Origin: Flavobacterium foetidum | Lineage (GTDB): Bacteria; Bacteroidota; Bacteroidia; Flavobacteriales; Flavobacteriaceae | NCBI RefSeq assembly: GCF_004634245.1 | Contig: NZ_SJTF01000015.1 | Coordinates: forward strand, 81,548-145,547 | Length of the DNA stretch: 64,000 nt | Direction of reading: 5' to 3' | Shown: piece by piece, positions 1 through 6,848 of the stretch | How the letters are laid out: every line of letters starts with the position of its first letter | Position numbering within the stretch: position 1 is the first letter of the stretch | The notes under the pieces: model-generated | What the model saw: only the letters and a program-made list of their open reading frames with translations | Databases searched by the model: none | Told to the model about the DNA's origin: nothing | Translations under genes and position numbers: made by a program

Positions 1-1
1 T

Positions 2-112
2 TTAGGTTTGAGCAAAGATTTTCTTCAAGAAAAAATGTCTGTGACTTTAAATGTAAACAACCTTTTTGATTCTCAAATCAGAAAAAGCGAAACTCAAACT
101 TCGTCATATTAA
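2..112 (+). pseudogene. C-terminal fragment of a TonB-dependent receptor / outer-membrane beta-barrel protein, truncated
   Basis: The frame enters from the left edge and encodes 36 residues ending in taa at 110-112. It contains the NVNNLFD signature (penultimate strands of TonB-family barrels) followed by a RKSETQTSSY turn. In the OMP_b-brl_3-type receptors this turn is normally followed by about 20 more residues forming the last strand, which ends in an aromatic residue needed for BAM recognition. Here the protein stops at the turn, and transposase-derived sequence begins within a few bases. I infer that an insertion or deletion removed the last strand and supplied the stop codon. The upstream part is outside the window, so the state of the whole gene cannot be judged. 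Family from motif memory only. Confidence 0.6.
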
Positions 113-117
113 TTAAT

Positions 118-267
118 TACCAATCAATCCTGAACTATTTTGACAATAGAAGCACAAATGCTTCTGCAGAATCTTTTAATGCAAAAATAAAGGCATTTAG
201 AAGTCAATTCAGGGGAGTAAGAAATATAGACTTCTTCTTGTTCAGATTATCAAATCTTTTTGCGTAA
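118..267 (+). pseudogene. 3' remnant of an ISAon1-like transposase gene
   Basis: About 49 codons encode the C-terminal end of a DDE transposase: the NYFDNRSTNASAESFNAKIK stretch followed by AFRSQFRGVRNIDFFLFRL and a stop at 265-267. This segment is very conserved in the Bacteroidota ISAon1-type transposases. No start codon and no catalytic core are present; the frame runs out of the truncated TonB receptor gene immediately to the left. The bases after the stop (aatccccaac, 266-275) look like an IS end, and their reverse complement recurs at 601-610 and 4383-4392. This is a dead IS tail, not a functional element. Confidence 0.8.
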
Positions 268-450
268 TCCCCAACTTTTGCACCTGATCCAATTCAATCG
301 TTTATCGATTTACAAAGACTTATATTTCTATATAGACTTTTGCAGATTCTACTTAATTTTTTCCAACTCCACAACATTTTGTATTGATCCATTTTGTATT
401 GATCCCCTGATCCTCCATAAAGAGTATTAAAACTGTATGAAAAGCATAAA

Positions 451-484
451 AAAAACGCTAAAACCTAAGTTTTAACGTTTTTTT
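451..484. terminator. Terminator-like hairpin, bidirectional
   Basis: Two nearly continuous stems, AAAAACG/CGTTTTT outside and TAAAAC/GTTTTA inside, enclose a CTAA loop with one mismatch between them. A-run and T-run flanks would serve either strand. Immediately to the right (485-503) the minus strand reads like the 3' end of a tRNA, so it may once have terminated a tRNA gene. Confidence 0.55.
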
Positions 485-500
485 GGTAGTGACGGGGACA

Positions 501-677
501 GGACAAATTACAACATCATTTTTGGATGATTTGAAGCAATTGGCTTTCTATATGTAGTGTCTGTCTTCCATTGGCTATGTAAATTTGGTTTAGATGTCCT
601 GTTGGGGATTGATGCAAAAATTATAAAAATAAATTGTCTTATGGCAGTAAACTAATATACAATTCTACAATATTTTA
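501..677. repeat. 177-bp dispersed repeat, copy 1
   Basis: The segment from ggacaaattacaac to caattctacaa recurs with few changes at 4283-4459 in the same orientation. Its middle contains gttggggatt (601-610), the reverse complement of the bases just after the transposase stop at 265-267, so part of it may derive from an IS end. It contains no open reading frame of note. Confidence 0.85.
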
Positions 678-936
678 TGATTTACCAATCATTGCAGTCA
701 GAAGAAGTGTCCTTGTGTACTTTTTGACAATGCTTCAAACTATTATTCGTGAATTATCATCTCTTGTTCTCAATTAGTCCCCTCGCATAGTCAGAAAATG
801 AATTTGTGCAAGAGCCACTTGCACAAATTACTTCGAATCATCTCATTAGGTTTCTTATGAAAGCATTATTTTAAAGAAAGAAAATTAAAAAAGAATAATT
901 CAAAGTTATCGTAATTTAGTAGGAGTAGTAAAAAAA

Positions 937-966
937 ATGGCGCCAATTGTCTTCAATTGGCGCCAT
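937..966 (-). terminator. Perfect rho-independent terminator, second copy of the tRNA-Arg terminator
   Basis: ATGGCGCCAATTG, a TCTT loop, then the exact complement: 13-bp stem, 30 nt in all. On the minus strand the stem is followed by a run of T (the a-run at 930-936). It is identical to the hairpin at 14491-14520 next to tRNA-Arg, and the identity extends into ctggct on the right. In the minus direction it lies downstream of the AraC gene, so today it may terminate the 3795-1052 gene group. Confidence 0.85.
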
Positions 967-1051
967 CTGGCTTTGTGAACTCACTGAACAATTTACAAAC
1001 CATTTTATGAATGATTTAAAGAAAGGGGCTTGTTTTCAAGTGAATTAAATA

Positions 1052-1960
1052 TCAATTTAAGTTTCTATACTCCTTAGGAGTCTTTCCTGTCTTACTTTTA
1101 AATAGTTTGCTAAAATACTGAGGGTATTCAAAACCAAGAGAATAGGCAATTTCTGCAACAGAAGAATCTGTATTCATTAAAATGCTTTTGGCTTCTTCCA
1201 TGAGAAAATAATGAATATGATCTTGGGCATTCATTCCAGTTTCTTTTTTTAGCAAATCCGTTAAGTAATTTGGAGACAAGTGAAGTGCATATGCAAGATC
1301 TTTTACTGTTGGAAGACCGTTCTTTTTTAGATCACTTTTAGCAAAATATTCTTTAACAAGGTTTTCCACTTTAGCGACAATATCCCGATTCGAATTTTTT
1401 CTGGTAATAAACTGTCGGCCATAGTAACGCGTACAGTAATTTAAAAGCAATTCGATATTGGATACAATTAAAGTTTGGCTATGATTGTCAATGTTTTCCT
1501 GAAGTTCGTTTTGAATCTTTACAACACAGTCATGCAATATTTGTTTTTCTTTTTCGGAAAGGTGTAAGGCTTCGGATGTTTCGTAAGAGAAAAACGTGTA
1601 TTCTTTCATTTTTAATCCCAAGGAAGTATTGCGGATAAGATCTGGATGAAAAAAAAGTCCCCAGCCCATCATGTCGTCTCTTTTTTCAATTTCATTATCC
1701 ATCGTCATTGTCTGTTTAGGCGCAATGCATATTAGGCTTCCTTCCTGAAAATCATATGTCTGCTTGCCGTATCGGAGTCCGTTTGCACAATAATTTTTAA
1801 ACATTATCGAATAAAAATCACAGCAGATGCGTGTGCCTTCTTCGACATATTCGTCTACTTTGCTAAAATCGATAACAGCGACCAGCGGATGATTGATATT
1901 GCCCTGCTGCACAAACTTATTTATGTCGGAAATGCTTTTTAGATTGATTATCGGTTTCAT
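1052..1960 (-). CDS. AraC family transcriptional regulator
   Basis: Predicted cytoplasmic DNA-binding regulator of 302 aa. The C-terminal ~100 residues hold the double helix-turn-helix of the AraC/XylS family: one HTH around VKDLAYALHLSPNYLTDLL and a second around VAEIAYSLGFEYPQYFSKLF, ending in the typical TGKTPKEYR. The N-terminal ~190 residues would be a cupin-like ligand or dimerisation domain, but no ligand can be assigned. It is the last gene of a minus-strand group with a short-chain dehydrogenase, a DUF2147 protein and a membrane protein; the gap to the upstream gene is 48 bp. Co-occurrence of this AraC type with an SDR gene is common in Bacteroidota and suggests that it controls its own neighbours. 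The strong hairpin at 937-966 lies about 85 bp downstream. Confidence 0.9.
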   Translation of the reverse strand: MKPIINLKSISDINKFVQQGNINHPLVAVIDFSKVDEYVEEGTRICCDFYSIMFKNYCANGLRYGKQTYDFQEGSLICIAPKQTMTMDNEIEKRDDMMGWGLFFHPDLIRNTSLGLKMKEYTFFSYETSEALHLSEKEKQILHDCVVKIQNELQENIDNHSQTLIVSNIELLLNYCTRYYGRQFITRKNSNRDIVAKVENLVKEYFAKSDLKKNGLPTVKDLAYALHLSPNYLTDLLKKETGMNAQDHIHYFLMEEAKSILMNTDSSVAEIAYSLGFEYPQYFSKLFKSKTGKTPKEYRNLN

Positions 1961-2008
1961 ATTCTCTTGATCAAAAACAAATTATTAATTTACTTTAACT
2001 CTTTAGTT

Positions 2009-2518
2009 TTAAATTTTTGCATTGCTTAATTCTATTGCTATCATTTCGTAATATGCATTGGCTCTCTCCTGCGAAAAATAATCAACCATTAATCCGGCTA
2101 AGGCAAAAAGGGCAAGTCCAAGGCCTAATCCGTGAAGAGCTGGACTTTTAGAGAACCAAAAGAGCAGCAGCGTACTAGGAAAAAAAACAGCGGCCACAAT
2201 CTTTGATATCAAATATTCGATCTGAAAATCCTCAACGCGTTTTTTTTCGGCTTTTACAAAAGCATGATGGTCTTTTTCAAAATCCTGTTTATAGGATGTT
2301 AATCGGTTATTGTTTGATACAATCATCGAGAGTCCAATTGCAGCATAAATTATTCCCACCACAATTAAAGGAATAACTAATGCTTTGGCATTTAAGGTAG
2401 AACCGAATTTTCCAAATAAAATGCCACCAATGATCGTGATAATGCCAAAGTTAGTGATAAAATAGGCTTCAAATAATTCGCCTGTTATCCAATTTAGGGT
2501 ATGATTGTAAAAATTCAT
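2009..2518 (-). CDS. Hypothetical multi-pass membrane protein
   Basis: The 169-aa product has four hydrophobic stretches: roughly residues 20-38, 46-66, 105-123 and 126-143. A charged segment rich in Lys, Glu and His (about 73-98) separates the two pairs, and the short C-terminus is soluble. I do not recognise the family. The start codon overlaps the stop of the DUF2147 gene (ATGA, 2515-2518), so the two are probably translationally coupled, and the AraC gene follows after 48 bp. The arrangement suggests one transcript with the SDR gene, but no function can be assigned. Confidence 0.75.
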   Translation of the reverse strand: MNFYNHTLNWITGELFEAYFITNFGIITIIGGILFGKFGSTLNAKALVIPLIVVGIIYAAIGLSMIVSNNNRLTSYKQDFEKDHHAFVKAEKKRVEDFQIEYLISKIVAAVFFPSTLLLFWFSKSPALHGLGLGLALFALAGLMVDYFSQERANAYYEMIAIELSNAKI

Positions 2519-2955
2519 GATTTGTATCTATGCCAGGTTACTGTTTTTCCTAATAATGATATTCCTAAATAACCTCTTAAGTGAAGTTTTCCGTCTTCCA
2601 TCCATGCCTTGCAGGTATAGGTGTCACCGCTTGGTGGATCATAAATTTTTCCATTAGTGTACTCTTTACCGTTCCATTCCAAGCCTGTTAAGCTGATAAT
2701 GCCAAGAATGTTTCTAGTCCTTAATCTTGCATCTGGGTTTTTGCTGTCTTTTTTAGAAGTTATGCCATCTTTTTCAACCACAAGATTTCCCCATAAAAGT
2801 TTGGCCGAATAACTAGTTCCATCTTTAAAAAATTCCATTCGCACATCCTTTTTATCAGATTCCCACACGCCGACTATCGATTTCTCATTAACTTGAGCCT
2901 GTATTTTAGAGGCCATCAGCAATAAAATCAAAAACAAAATTTTAGCTGTCTTCAT
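2515..2955 (-). CDS. DUF2147 domain-containing exported protein
   Basis: The 146-aa product has a Sec signal peptide (hydrophobic residues about 4-18, cleavage likely after the IQA of SKIQA). The rest matches the DUF2147 pattern: VGVWESDKKDVRMEFFKDG at the start of the mature domain, a KNPDARLRTR stretch, GLEWNGKEYTNGKIYDPPSG, and a C-terminal LRGYLGISLLGKTVTW strand. The family is a small lipocalin-like beta-barrel, predicted periplasmic, of unknown biochemical role. It sits 24 bp after the SDR gene and overlaps the next gene by 4 nt. Identification rests on recognised motif order. Confidence 0.85.
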   Translation of the reverse strand: MKTAKILFLILLLMASKIQAQVNEKSIVGVWESDKKDVRMEFFKDGTSYSAKLLWGNLVVEKDGITSKKDSKNPDARLRTRNILGIISLTGLEWNGKEYTNGKIYDPPSGDTYTCKAWMEDGKLHLRGYLGISLLGKTVTWHRYKS

Positions 2956-2979
2956 CGTTTTTATTTTTATGCATAGGTT

Positions 2980-3795
2980 TTACATTTGGCTCATTACAAT
3001 TTTATCAAACAGCTTATCTCCCAGATATGTCCTCATCCAGACCATTGGTTTTGCAAATTTTCCAACCCTGTAACGTGTTTTTGGATTATTGCTGTTTACA
3101 ATTTTAAGGACAGTATCAGAAATAATGGATGGATTGGAAGAGCCATTTCCTTCTGCCGACTTTTTGGTTCCTTCAACGATTTTTTCCATCAGGTTTTTAT
3201 AAGCGCTTTTTGGGGAGATTTTTGAGAAGTTGTCCAGCAAAATAGAACCAAATTCAGTTGCAATAAAGCCAGGTTCCAAAACCACAACCTTGATGTTGAA
3301 TGCTTTCAGTTCTAATCGCAGACAGTCACTTAGCCCTTCAACTGCGTGTTTGGAAGCGTGATACCATGCTCCCATAGGAAAGTACATTTTTCCTCCCATT
3401 GAAGAGGTATTGATGATTGTCCCTGAATTTGCTTTACGCATATGCGGCACCACTTTTTGGGTTACTGCCGCAATTCCAAAAACATTTACTTCGAATTGTC
3501 TTCTGGCTTCATCCAAGGAAACATCTTCAACTGATCCATACAAACCGAAACCGGCGTTATTCCATAAGACATCAATTTTTCCCTCTTTTTGAATAATTGC
3601 ATTCACAGCAGTTTCTATTTCAGATTCATTTGTAACATCCATTTGAATTGGATATCCTCCCAATGCTTTTAAATCCTGCATCTGGTTAATCCGTCTTGCG
3701 GCTGTGTAAACTGTATGGCCTTGTCTGATAAGTGCTTTCGCAGTTTCTTTACCCATACCTGAACTCGCGCCTGTAATTAAGATTATTTTTTTCAT
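2980..3795 (-). CDS. Short-chain dehydrogenase/reductase (SDR) family oxidoreductase
   Basis: A 271-aa classical SDR. The nucleotide-binding motif TGASSGMG lies at residues 8-15, NNAG at 79-82, a serine of the active site near 131 and the catalytic pair Y145-x3-K149 (YHASK). The Rossmann domain would bind NAD(P)H; an Arg-rich segment after strand 2 (AARR, 32-35) hints at NADP preference. The substrate cannot be told from sequence. It is the first gene of the minus-strand group 3795-1052. The region upstream is gene-poor, so a promoter should lie just right of 3795, but no clear TAnnTTTG box was picked out. Confidence 0.92.
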   Translation of the reverse strand: MKKIILITGASSGMGKETAKALIRQGHTVYTAARRINQMQDLKALGGYPIQMDVTNESEIETAVNAIIQKEGKIDVLWNNAGFGLYGSVEDVSLDEARRQFEVNVFGIAAVTQKVVPHMRKANSGTIINTSSMGGKMYFPMGAWYHASKHAVEGLSDCLRLELKAFNIKVVVLEPGFIATEFGSILLDNFSKISPKSAYKNLMEKIVEGTKKSAEGNGSSNPSIISDTVLKIVNSNNPKTRYRVGKFAKPMVWMRTYLGDKLFDKIVMSQM

Positions 3796-4139
3796 TTCTT
3801 ATTCCGTTTAAAATTATAAGGCAAAATTAGAATGATAATAGAAGTTAGAATTAATACAATCCATGATAGTTGTAAACTTTTCTAATATAAAAGCTTAAGA
3901 ATATTCAACATTTGCATTTTGTATTTCTATACTTTGATTTTGGCCTGCAAAATTGTTTTGGGAGGGCTGCTGGTAAAAGATATAGAATTGATGGAATTGA
4001 GATAAGGGCGCTATAATTAATTTGGGAATTGCTAGTATTAACAAAATTGAGATAAGCTAAAAAGAGAAAAAAATCCTGCTATAACGGGATTTCGAACCAT
4101 CGTTCAGCTTCGATTAAATCTCTAATAGCGCCACTTTAA

Positions 4140-4160
4140 GCCTGTTTATTCCAAACAGGC
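4140..4160. repeat. Small perfect hairpin
   Basis: GCCTGTTT, 5-nt loop, AAACAGGC. It lies 3' of a stretch (4076-4135) with a tRNA-like TTCGAA T-loop motif but no foldable cloverleaf. No T-run follows, so it is not a standard terminator. Confidence 0.5.
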
Positions 4161-4282
4161 CAAGAATTTCCTGTGAAAAAATCGAACCGCAAATATTGGG
4201 CTGTAAAGGCTTGAAAAATCTACACGTTTGTGTAAAAAAAAGAAGCAAATATTTGCTTAGTTGTCTCCTTAAGTGATCAACG

Positions 4283-4459
4283 GGACAAATTACAACATCA
4301 TTTTTGGATGATTTAAAGAAATTGGCTTTCTATATGTAGTGTCTGTCTTTCATGGGCTTTGTAAATTTGATTTAAATGTCCTGTTGGGGATTGACGCAAA
4401 AATTATAAAAATTAAATAGGTTTATGGCAGTAAACTAATATACAATTCTACAAATATTA
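4283..4459. repeat. 177-bp dispersed repeat, copy 2
   Basis: Same orientation as the copy at 501-677, with scattered single-base differences, including the gttggggatt stretch at 4383-4392. The two copies bracket the SDR-AraC gene group. Either a non-autonomous mobile remnant or a duplication. Confidence 0.85.
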
Positions 4460-4551
4460 TGGGGGATTTAAAAAGATTATTATATTTTAATGTACAGTTG
4501 TCTTTCTTTGGCTCTATGAATTGATTTCTGGGGTTTCATATTAATGAGTTT

Positions 4552-4634
4552 TAGGAGCTTTTCCCGCTATACGTTCTAATCTTTTGTGCCCAACCCCGGC
4601 ACAAAAGGATTTCCACTGCTATCGGGGCTGAAAA
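4552..4634 (-). repeat. Interspersed palindromic element, related to 41186-41244
   Basis: Read on the minus strand it begins AGCCCCGAT, continues to ATCC, carries a hairpin (CTTTTGTGCC/GGCACAAAAG, 4581-4607) and ends AGCGGGAAA. The element at 41186-41244 on the plus strand has the same two ends but a different hairpin. From memory, elements of this form are scattered between genes in many Flavobacterium genomes. Function unknown. Confidence 0.75.
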
Positions 4635-4730
4635 GTTAAAAAGACAATTTTTAATTGTAAAATCGGTCCCGTTTTTATCTAACATTAAAAAGCAAATTGA
4701 AAAAAAAATCAGAGTGTTAGAGAGTCAGTT

Positions 4731-4778
4731 TCTGTCTATTTCTGGTGTTTGAATCCTGTTAAGTTATCAAAGGATAAA
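4731..4778 (+). repeat. Direct repeat with 14322-14369
   Basis: Core gaatcctgttaagttatc (4751-4768), followed by an aa-x-gataaa extension, is matched at 14342-14369 in the same orientation. The partner reads ggttcgaatcctgtt, resembling a tRNA T-loop, while this copy is degenerate. The two copies bracket the lanthipeptide cassette and the SDP-like operon. Confidence 0.6.
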
Positions 4779-5389
4779 GATGGATTTAAAAACAGAAGAT
4801 TGTGAGGGCAGATTTAGCTTTTTACATTAAAATCATTGGTACATCCTCAAGATTTAATTAAGCTAGCGTAAACGCTTTTGTCTAAAATCGGAGCAACGAT
4901 TATTAATTTGATATTTTATTCGTAAACAGAGTTATGAAATGTTAAATTATTTAATTTTTTGTTTTGTAAAGCTCAATAAAGGCTGATATTTCTTTCTTTT
5001 TTTTTATAATATTTTAAAGAAAAATATTATAAATGCGGAAAGCCGTAAAGATTTAAAAGAGATAATGTTTAAGTTTGTTCTTACATTTTTTCTAAATAAT
5101 AAAATCTAGAATTTATTTTTTATATGGATTTTGAAAAAAATCACAACTGCGATAGTCCCATTTAGGATACAATTTACAATAGTAAAGACTTGCAGCAATT
5201 TGAGTACATATAATCAAATAAAATTATAATTATGAAAAAAGGAAAGAGATTTGCACCAACTTAAGATTTTTTGACAATTGTGCAAACACCAGTAAAAGAA
5301 GCTGATTTATCACTGAGGTCCAAGCACTCCCTCTAGAATTATCAGGAAATGCTTTTTTTACATTAATTATTTTTTAACACTATATAATT

Positions 5390-5569
5390 ATGAAAAAAAT
5401 TAAGCAAAATAAAAAAACTTTAAAACTTGATAAAAAGTTGATTACAAATTTAAGCGCGGATCAAATGGAAATGATTAAGGGTGGTAAACAGCAGGATCAG
5501 CCACAGATAACTGTCACGGTTGATTTAACTGATACGGGAGGCAGCCTTTTATGCACAGTTAGTATGTAG
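5390..5569 (+). CDS. Class I lanthipeptide-type precursor peptide
   Basis: The 59-aa peptide has a lysine-rich N-terminus (MKKIKQNKKTLKLDKK), then the leader end NLSADQMEMIKGG (residues 20-32). Leaders ending LSxDQMxxIKGG are typical of Bacteroidota RiPP precursors, and cleavage is expected after the Gly-Gly. The core would be 27 residues (33-59): KQQDQPQI, then TVTVDLTDTGG and SLLCTVSM. It holds five Thr, two Ser and a single Cys, so at most one thioether ring is possible. It is the first gene of the cassette; the reductase starts 90 bp downstream, with a hairpin between. I chose the ATG at 5390 because it gives the normal leader length and no upstream in-frame start is near. Antimicrobial activity is not shown by the sequence. 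Confidence 0.8.
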   Translation: MKKIKQNKKTLKLDKKLITNLSADQMEMIKGGKQQDQPQITVTVDLTDTGGSLLCTVSM

Positions 5570-5599
5570 ACAGAGTAAATCTGCTTATGTGATTTTTTT

Positions 5600-5630
5600 A
5601 GGAACTCAGCGATTTATTCAAAGAGTTCCT
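5600..5630 (+). promoter_or_regulatory. Intergenic hairpin after the precursor gene, possible attenuator
   Basis: AGGAACTC and GAGTTCCT form an 8-bp stem around a 15-nt loop, between the precursor and the reductase gene. There is no T-run after it, so it may act as a leaky terminator or an mRNA-stability element that keeps precursor transcripts in excess over enzyme transcripts, as is usual in RiPP operons. That role is inferred. Confidence 0.5.
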
Positions 5631-5659
5631 TAATTAAAGAAATATTTTAAAAAAAATTT

Positions 5660-6796
5660 ATGAAAAGTGTCTCTCTTATAGGAAACAATATTGACGGCCC
5701 TTCAAGTATCAAATTTTCAGGTAATTTTAAACTTGAGAGTGAAAACATTAATGTAGGTCTGGTTGAAGAAGAGGATCTTTCTTTAGCGGAATCTTCTGAT
5801 CCAGATAATAGGGTTCTAATTAAGAAAAGAGGAATTTCATGTAATTATAGAGATAAATCATTAATACTTAAGTATAACGAGCAGATTAACACACTCAGAG
5901 AAAAAGGAGAGACTGCTTTTTCATATATCGGCTCTGAATTTGTAGGGGAGGTTATAGCTGTTGGTAAAAATGTTAAAACGCTTAAGATTGGAGATCGCGT
6001 TGTAGCAAATGCAGCATATCCATCTTATACCAAGGGGTATATTGGCGGGCTGCCAACGAACCATGCATCAAGAAAAATTGATGACTTTAGCGAAAATAAG
6101 CTTATTAAAATTCCTGATGCCTTAACAGATGATATTGCTTCGGCTTTTGTGATAGCGGCGTTCACCACGTACTCTATGATTCGAAAAGTAGTTATCCCAA
6201 ATATAAAAGTTTTAGTTACAGCGGCTAAATCAAATACATCTTTGGCTATCATTAATGCTTTAAGAAATTTTCCTGTAGAAGTATATGCGATGACATCAAA
6301 TTTTAGGAATAATGAAATACTTTATGATTATGGCGTAAAAAGAGTTTTTGTAGTAGATCATGATGCTGATAGTTATCTTGAGGGTGATGAAATTTCTGAC
6401 TTTGTCAGTAAGAATGGACTTTTTGATGCAGTTATTGATCCTTTGTTCGATATTCACCTTGGCAGAGTTATGAAATTAATTAATTATGACGGCAAGTATG
6501 TCACTTGTGGTTTTTATAATCAGTTTCCAGAATTTTTGGATAGTAATTTTTTTACGAGGGATTCTTTAGAGGATATAATGAAATTAGCTATGGTTAGAAA
6601 TATCTCTATTATTGGGAACTGTTTAGGAATCAAAGAAGATTTTGACTTAGCTCTCGAACATTTCCTTGCAGGTAAATTTTCAATCCTAATTGACAAAGTT
6701 TTTTTTGAAGGCGAAGAAAAGGAGTTTTTTGATTTGAGTTATAATTTTAATGATAGATTGGGCAAAGTTGTCTATTTATATGATAAAAGACCGTAA
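5660..6796 (+). CDS. Medium-chain dehydrogenase/reductase, LanJ-like (predicted dehydroamino acid reductase)
   Basis: The 378-aa product has MDR architecture: a GroES-like N-terminal domain (GSEFVGEVIAVG at 91-102, then a KIGDRVV strand at 109-115) and a Rossmann domain with VLVTAAKSNTSLAIINAL (184-201) at the cofactor site. Cys61 lines up with the first catalytic zinc ligand, but the usual GHE is GSE (91-93), so the zinc site may be altered. Known LanJ_A enzymes such as LtnJ are MDR proteins that reduce Dha/Dhb made by the dehydratase to D-Ala/D-Abu. Its position between the precursor and the LanB genes supports that role here. A generic alcohol or quinone reductase is the alternative. It starts 90 bp after the precursor and ends 52 bp before lanB. 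Confidence 0.7.
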   Translation: MKSVSLIGNNIDGPSSIKFSGNFKLESENINVGLVEEEDLSLAESSDPDNRVLIKKRGISCNYRDKSLILKYNEQINTLREKGETAFSYIGSEFVGEVIAVGKNVKTLKIGDRVVANAAYPSYTKGYIGGLPTNHASRKIDDFSENKLIKIPDALTDDIASAFVIAAFTTYSMIRKVVIPNIKVLVTAAKSNTSLAIINALRNFPVEVYAMTSNFRNNEILYDYGVKRVFVVDHDADSYLEGDEISDFVSKNGLFDAVIDPLFDIHLGRVMKLINYDGKYVTCGFYNQFPEFLDSNFFTRDSLEDIMKLAMVRNISIIGNCLGIKEDFDLALEHFLAGKFSILIDKVFFEGEEKEFFDLSYNFNDRLGKVVYLYDKRP

Positions 6797-6848
6797 GATT
6801 TTATCTTGAAACCAGTAATAAAAAAAAAATATTTTCTATCTCAAACTC

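Larger units (their letters stand above)
268..1051. other. Gene-poor accessory DNA
   Basis: No convincing coding sequence is seen on either strand. The stretch holds a terminator-like hairpin (451-484), the first copy of a 177-bp repeat (501-677) and a strong terminator duplicated from the tRNA-Arg locus (937-966). Short A/T-rich sequence fills the rest. The pattern is typical of a scarred insertion region. Confidence 0.7.
3796..5389. other. 1.6-kb gene-poor region with repeats
   Basis: No credible gene was found on either strand. Visible structures are a hairpin at 4140-4160 (GCCTGTTT/AAACAGGC), the second copy of the 177-bp repeat (4283-4459), a flavobacterial-type interspersed palindromic element (4552-4634) and one copy of a short direct repeat (4731-4778) whose partner is at 14322-14369. 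An 11-codon start-stop frame at 5232 begins MKKGKRFAPT and is probably not a gene. This looks like eroded accessory DNA upstream of the lanthipeptide cassette. Confidence 0.7.

Noticed and set aside
485..503. Sequence like the 3' end of a tRNA (TCCTGTCCCCGTCACTACCA on the minus strand) next to a terminator
   Set aside because: Only a few bases are left before the 177-bp repeat begins, with no foldable tRNA. It could be a remnant but cannot be assigned.
4076..4135. TTCGAA-containing stretch resembling a tRNA T-loop on the minus strand
   Set aside because: The T-stem does not pair, there is an extra base in the loop, and no acceptor or anticodon stem can be drawn.
5232..5264. Short frame MKKGKRFAPT as a second precursor peptide
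   Set aside because: Ten codons then a stop; neither of the other frames downstream shows a GG leader or a Ser/Thr/Cys-rich core.
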